Position numbers and translations under genes: made by a program | Part shown: positions 5,570-8,028 of the stretch, piece by piece | Layout of the letters: every line of letters begins with the position of its first letter | Numbering within the stretch: the stretch's first letter is position 1 | Source: DASPKW01 sp038244055 | GTDB lineage: Bacteria > Planctomycetota > Phycisphaerae > Tepidisphaerales > Tepidisphaeraceae | Length of the DNA stretch: 8,028 nt | NCBI GenBank assembly: GCA_038244055.1 | Contig: JBBRTW010000342.1 | Coordinates: 1-8,028 of the forward strand | Direction of reading: 5' to 3' | The notes under the pieces: model-generated | The model's database searches: none | What the model saw: the letters and a program-made list of their open reading frames with translations, nothing else | Told to the model about the DNA's origin: nothing

Positions 5570-8028
5570 AACTGCTGTGGATTTCATCCTCGCTTCTCCT
5601 GATGGCGCTCCTGAGCGCGCCGGCGGAGGCGCAGCAGATCGTGCTGACCAAGGATTCCAAGCGGGAATGCGCCACCTGTCACCTCGACTGGCTCGACTCT
5701 TTCGAGCGGCCGGGCGCGGTGCTGCTGATCGATAAGCCGAGCAAGCCGGCCGCGGCGGCGGAAGAAGCCTGCCGAGGGTGCCACGATGGCTCGGTCGGCG
5801 ATTCGCGCAAAGATGTGTGGCTCGAGCATGGCCACCGGGTGAACGAGAAGCCCACCGATAAGATCAAAATTCCACCGCACATGCCGCTGGAAGATGGCAA
5901 GATGGTCTGCCGCACCTGCCACACCGCACACACGGTTCCCACCGCCAACGATCTCTCCAAGGTGGTCTTCCTGCGCTCGGCCAAGGAAGGCGGCCTTTGT
6001 CAGCAGTGCCACATCGATCGCGCCTATGGCGCGGAGCATACGAGCCACCCGCTGGCCAAGCTTCCCTTCCCGCTGCCCAAGGAACTGCACGATGCCCACT
6101 CGCGCACGGACATCGCCGATCGCACGAAGATGGCCTGCCAGACCTGCCACACCACCCACGGCGCGCGGCAGGATCATCTGCTGGTCATGGGCACCTCCTC
6201 CGGCCAATTGTGCATCACCTGCCACGAAAAGCTTCGCCCGATGGAATGGAAGGCCGATGCCCCGCGCGAGCATCCACAGAACCCGCCTTTGAAGACCGAT
6301 GCCCAGCGGCAGGCGATCAAGGACATGGGCACGCGCCTGGGCCCGGGCGATACGCTGACCTGTTTCTCCTGCCACAAGATGCACGATGCCCGCACGGGAA
6401 CGTTCATGCTGGCGGACAAGCTCGAAGACAGCCACATCTGCATGCGCTGCCACGAGGAGCGTAAATCGGTGATGGCCTCGCAGCACGATCTCCGCAAAAG
6501 CAAGCCGGCCGATCAGAACAAGCTGAAACTGACGGCCGAGCAATCCGGGCCATGCGGGGCGTGCCACAGCTTCCACCAGTACGCGCGCGAGCCCAAATCC
6601 GGGCGCGGCGATCCCTCGGGGCGGTGCATCACCTGCCACCCGCCGGCCGGGGGCGGAGCGGAGAAGGGGCTGGCGTTCGCCCATCCGGCGGATATCAATG
6701 TCGCCAAACTGCCGGCCGGCGCGGATTTGAAACTGCTCAACAGCGGCCTGGACCCGGCCAACAAATCGTTCGCCTGCGTGAGCTGCCATGATCCGCACGA
6801 TGGCACCAAGCAGCAGTTCCTGCGCAAACCCAAGGATGCGCTCTGCCAGAGTTGCCATACCGATCGATTCGCCTCGATGGCCGGCCAACATGATTTCACG
6901 GCTCGGCCGGAGCTGAAGAACGCGCATGGGCAGACGGCGGCCCAGGCGGGCAAGTGCGGGTTCTGTCATGCGGTGCATTCGGAGACGGACCGCGTGATGT
7001 GGGTGGGCACGAAGGAGAAACCCATCGGCCCCGATGATTTGTGTTCGCAGTGCCATCGGCAGGATGGACTGGCGGCCAAGAAGCCGGCATTCGCGTTCAA
7101 CCATCCGACCGGCCCCAAAGCCCGGCCGACCATGCAGGCCTCGGTGAACTTGCCGCTCTTCAACGACAAGGGCCTGATCGAAGCCAATGGATTCGTCGCC
7201 TGCTCAACCTGTCATGATCCCCACGCCGATTCGCAGAAGCAGAAGGGGATGCTGCGTGTGGCGGGCACGACTTCGAATCTGTGTACGCAATGTCATGCGG
7301 AAAACGCGGCCATGGCCACGGGCCCGCACGATGGGCGCGGGAAGAAAGACTTCCCCATGGCGGAAAAGTCGGCCGATCTGTGCATGACCTGCCATCGGCC
7401 GCACAGTAATGATGTTACGAAACAGCGTCTGACGTTCGCGCCGGCGGCCGGTTTGAACCGCGCGGATGGCGCGTGCGTGGCTTGTCATGCGAAGCAGACC
7501 TGGGCTGGGGATGAGGCGGTGGCCGGGCAGTCGATGCATCCAACCGCGGTGCCGGCCAACCATGGCGCGGCGACGGCCGGGCTGCCGCTGCTAACCAGCG
7601 CGGACAAGGCCAACGCGATTGGGTGCAAGACCTGCCACAACCCCCATGCCAAACCGGGTACGGCGAAGCTGGCGCGCGTGGCGGAGGGGGCGGGAATGAA
7701 CGCGCTCTGCACGAAATGCCATGCCGAGGCCGGGCCGATCGCGCGGAGCATGCACGCGGCGGATTCGTTGAAGGCGGCGGCGCTGGTGGAGGGAAAGATC
7801 GACGATCGTGCCAAAGGGCCAACCTGCGCGCCATGCCATGTGACCCATGCGGTGGAGGGATCGCAGAAGAAGCTGATGTGGGCGGTGAAGGGTTCGCGAG
7901 TCGATCTGGCGGATGCGGATCAGCGCTGCCTGGCGTGTCATGCATCGAGCAAGGGGGAGATCAAGATCCTCGTGCAACACCCCGCCGATCCAGTGAAGGC
8001 GCGGGGGTGGACCGTCCGACCGGCGACG
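5566..8028 (+). CDS. Giant multiheme cytochrome c, at least 22 hemes (3' end outside window)
   Basis: The frame is open from the ATG at 5566 to the right edge, 821 codons without a stop, so the protein is longer. The start overlaps the previous stop as ATGA, indicating translational coupling; there is no good ribosome binding site. The N-terminus is a signal peptide (K2, hydrophobic 3-17, cleavage after AEA at about 21-23) with no lipobox. CXXCH motifs begin at residues 35, 69, 115, 145, 191, 216, 266, 292, 330, 354, 404, 427, 464, 493, 546, 573, 606, 637, 687, 715, 754 and 788, about one heme per 37 residues. From the third motif on, every odd-numbered site is CXXCHxxH and every even one is plain CXXCH. 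This matches the doubled-CXXCH type of domain found in large respiratory cytochromes. No catalytic domain or CXXCK site is seen, so it looks like an electron wire or capacitor, periplasmic or exported. Whether it has a C-terminal anchor or sorting signal cannot be seen. Confidence 0.93.
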   Translation, partial: MKLLWISSSLLLMALLSAPAEAQQIVLTKDSKRECATCHLDWLDSFERPGAVLLIDKPSKPAAAAEEACRGCHDGSVGDSRKDVWLEHGHRVNEKPTDKIKIPPHMPLEDGKMVCRTCHTAHTVPTANDLSKVVFLRSAKEGGLCQQCHIDRAYGAEHTSHPLAKLPFPLPKELHDAHSRTDIADRTKMACQTCHTTHGARQDHLLVMGTSSGQLCITCHEKLRPMEWKADAPREHPQNPPLKTDAQRQAIKDMGTRLGPGDTLTCFSCHKMHDARTGTFMLADKLEDSHICMRCHEERKSVMASQHDLRKSKPADQNKLKLTAEQSGPCGACHSFHQYAREPKSGRGDPSGRCITCHPPAGGGAEKGLAFAHPADINVAKLPAGADLKLLNSGLDPANKSFACVSCHDPHDGTKQQFLRKPKDALCQSCHTDRFASMAGQHDFTARPELKNAHGQTAAQAGKCGFCHAVHSETDRVMWVGTKEKPIGPDDLCSQCHRQDGLAAKKPAFAFNHPTGPKARPTMQASVNLPLFNDKGLIEANGFVACSTCHDPHADSQKQKGMLRVAGTTSNLCTQCHAENAAMATGPHDGRGKKDFPMAEKSADLCMTCHRPHSNDVTKQRLTFAPAAGLNRADGACVACHAKQTWAGDEAVAGQSMHPTAVPANHGAATAGLPLLTSADKANAIGCKTCHNPHAKPGTAKLARVAEGAGMNALCTKCHAEAGPIARSMHAADSLKAAALVEGKIDDRAKGPTCAPCHVTHAVEGSQKKLMWAVKGSRVDLADADQRCLACHASSKGEIKILVQHPADPVKARGWTVRPAT
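6271..8028 (+). repeat. Four tandem tetraheme protein repeats plus the start of a fifth
   Basis: Within the giant cytochrome, a His-Pro pair recurs at residues 236, 373, 513, 658 and 805 (bases 6271, 6682, 7102, 7537 and 7978), spaced 137, 140, 145 and 147 residues apart. Each copy reads HP, 29-33 residues, CXXCHxxH, 23-31 residues between Cys positions, CXXCH, then a lone His (mostly HD) 18-24 residues before a second CXXCHxxH, then another CXXCH. The fifth copy has only its HP and a few residues before the window ends. These are protein-level repeats; the DNA copies have diverged and no long exact duplications were noticed. Confidence 0.8.

Noticed and set aside
5894..6292. Plus-strand open frame of 132 codons inside the giant cytochrome
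   Set aside because: It is out of frame with the CXXCH-coding frame, has low complexity and no start signal.
5584..7104. Open frame of 506 codons on the minus strand
   Set aside because: It is antisense to the giant cytochrome whose 22 in-frame CXXCH motifs prove the plus strand. The Arg/Gly/Ala-rich translation fits a shadow frame.
1..8028. CRISPR array, tRNA/rRNA, insertion sequence, rho-independent terminator or promoter
   Set aside because: None was found. The genes abut or overlap throughout, leaving no intergenic space, and the only periodic structure is the protein-level heme repeat.

Overview
This window is GC-rich bacterial DNA holding one tightly packed, plus-strand gene cluster devoted to multiheme c-type cytochromes. 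The proteins carry Sec-type signal peptides and periplasm-facing domains. Together with the heme load this suggests a diderm bacterium with respiratory or extracellular electron transfer (for example Planctomycetota, Acidobacteriota or a Geobacter-like lineage). The sequence alone does not settle the phylum. I count 41 predicted covalent heme sites: 38 CXXCH, one CX3CH and two CX4CH.

Layout: (1) 1-629, the 3' part of a protein with the tail of a thioredoxin/redoxin fold followed by about four TPR repeats. (2) 637-1602, a secreted octaheme cytochrome c. (3) 1611-3440, an integral membrane fusion of an N-terminal eight-site c-type cytochrome domain and a C-terminal diheme cytochrome b of the FdnI/HydC type, similar in plan to Geobacter CbcL. 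(4) 3433-4632, a signal-anchored cytochrome c with a Pro-rich cytoplasmic tail and three heme sites split by a non-heme helical segment. (5) 4622-5569, a secreted six-bladed NHL beta-propeller. (6) 5566 to beyond the right edge, a giant cytochrome with 22 CXXCH motifs in its first 821 residues.

Genes 3-4, 4-5 and 5-6 overlap by 8, 11 and 4 nt, and the other gaps are 7-8 nt. The whole set therefore looks like one translationally coupled operon. No promoter or terminator lies inside the window, and no non-coding stretch exceeds a few bases.

The most plausible joint function is a quinol-linked electron conduit. The b-type domain of gene 3 would exchange electrons with the membrane quinone pool and pass them through its own c hemes. 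Periplasmic carriers (genes 2 and 4) would then hand them to the very large cytochrome (gene 6). The NHL propeller may act as a scaffold, and the thioredoxin/TPR protein may help handle apocytochromes. This is inference: no terminal reductase, outer-membrane porin or maturation (Ccm/Ccs) gene is visible.

The strongest new observation is inside gene 6. From residue 236 onward it is built of four tandem tetraheme repeats of 137-147 residues, each supplying four further conserved histidines. That is the number needed for bis-histidine ligation of all four hemes. A fifth copy begins just before the window ends.
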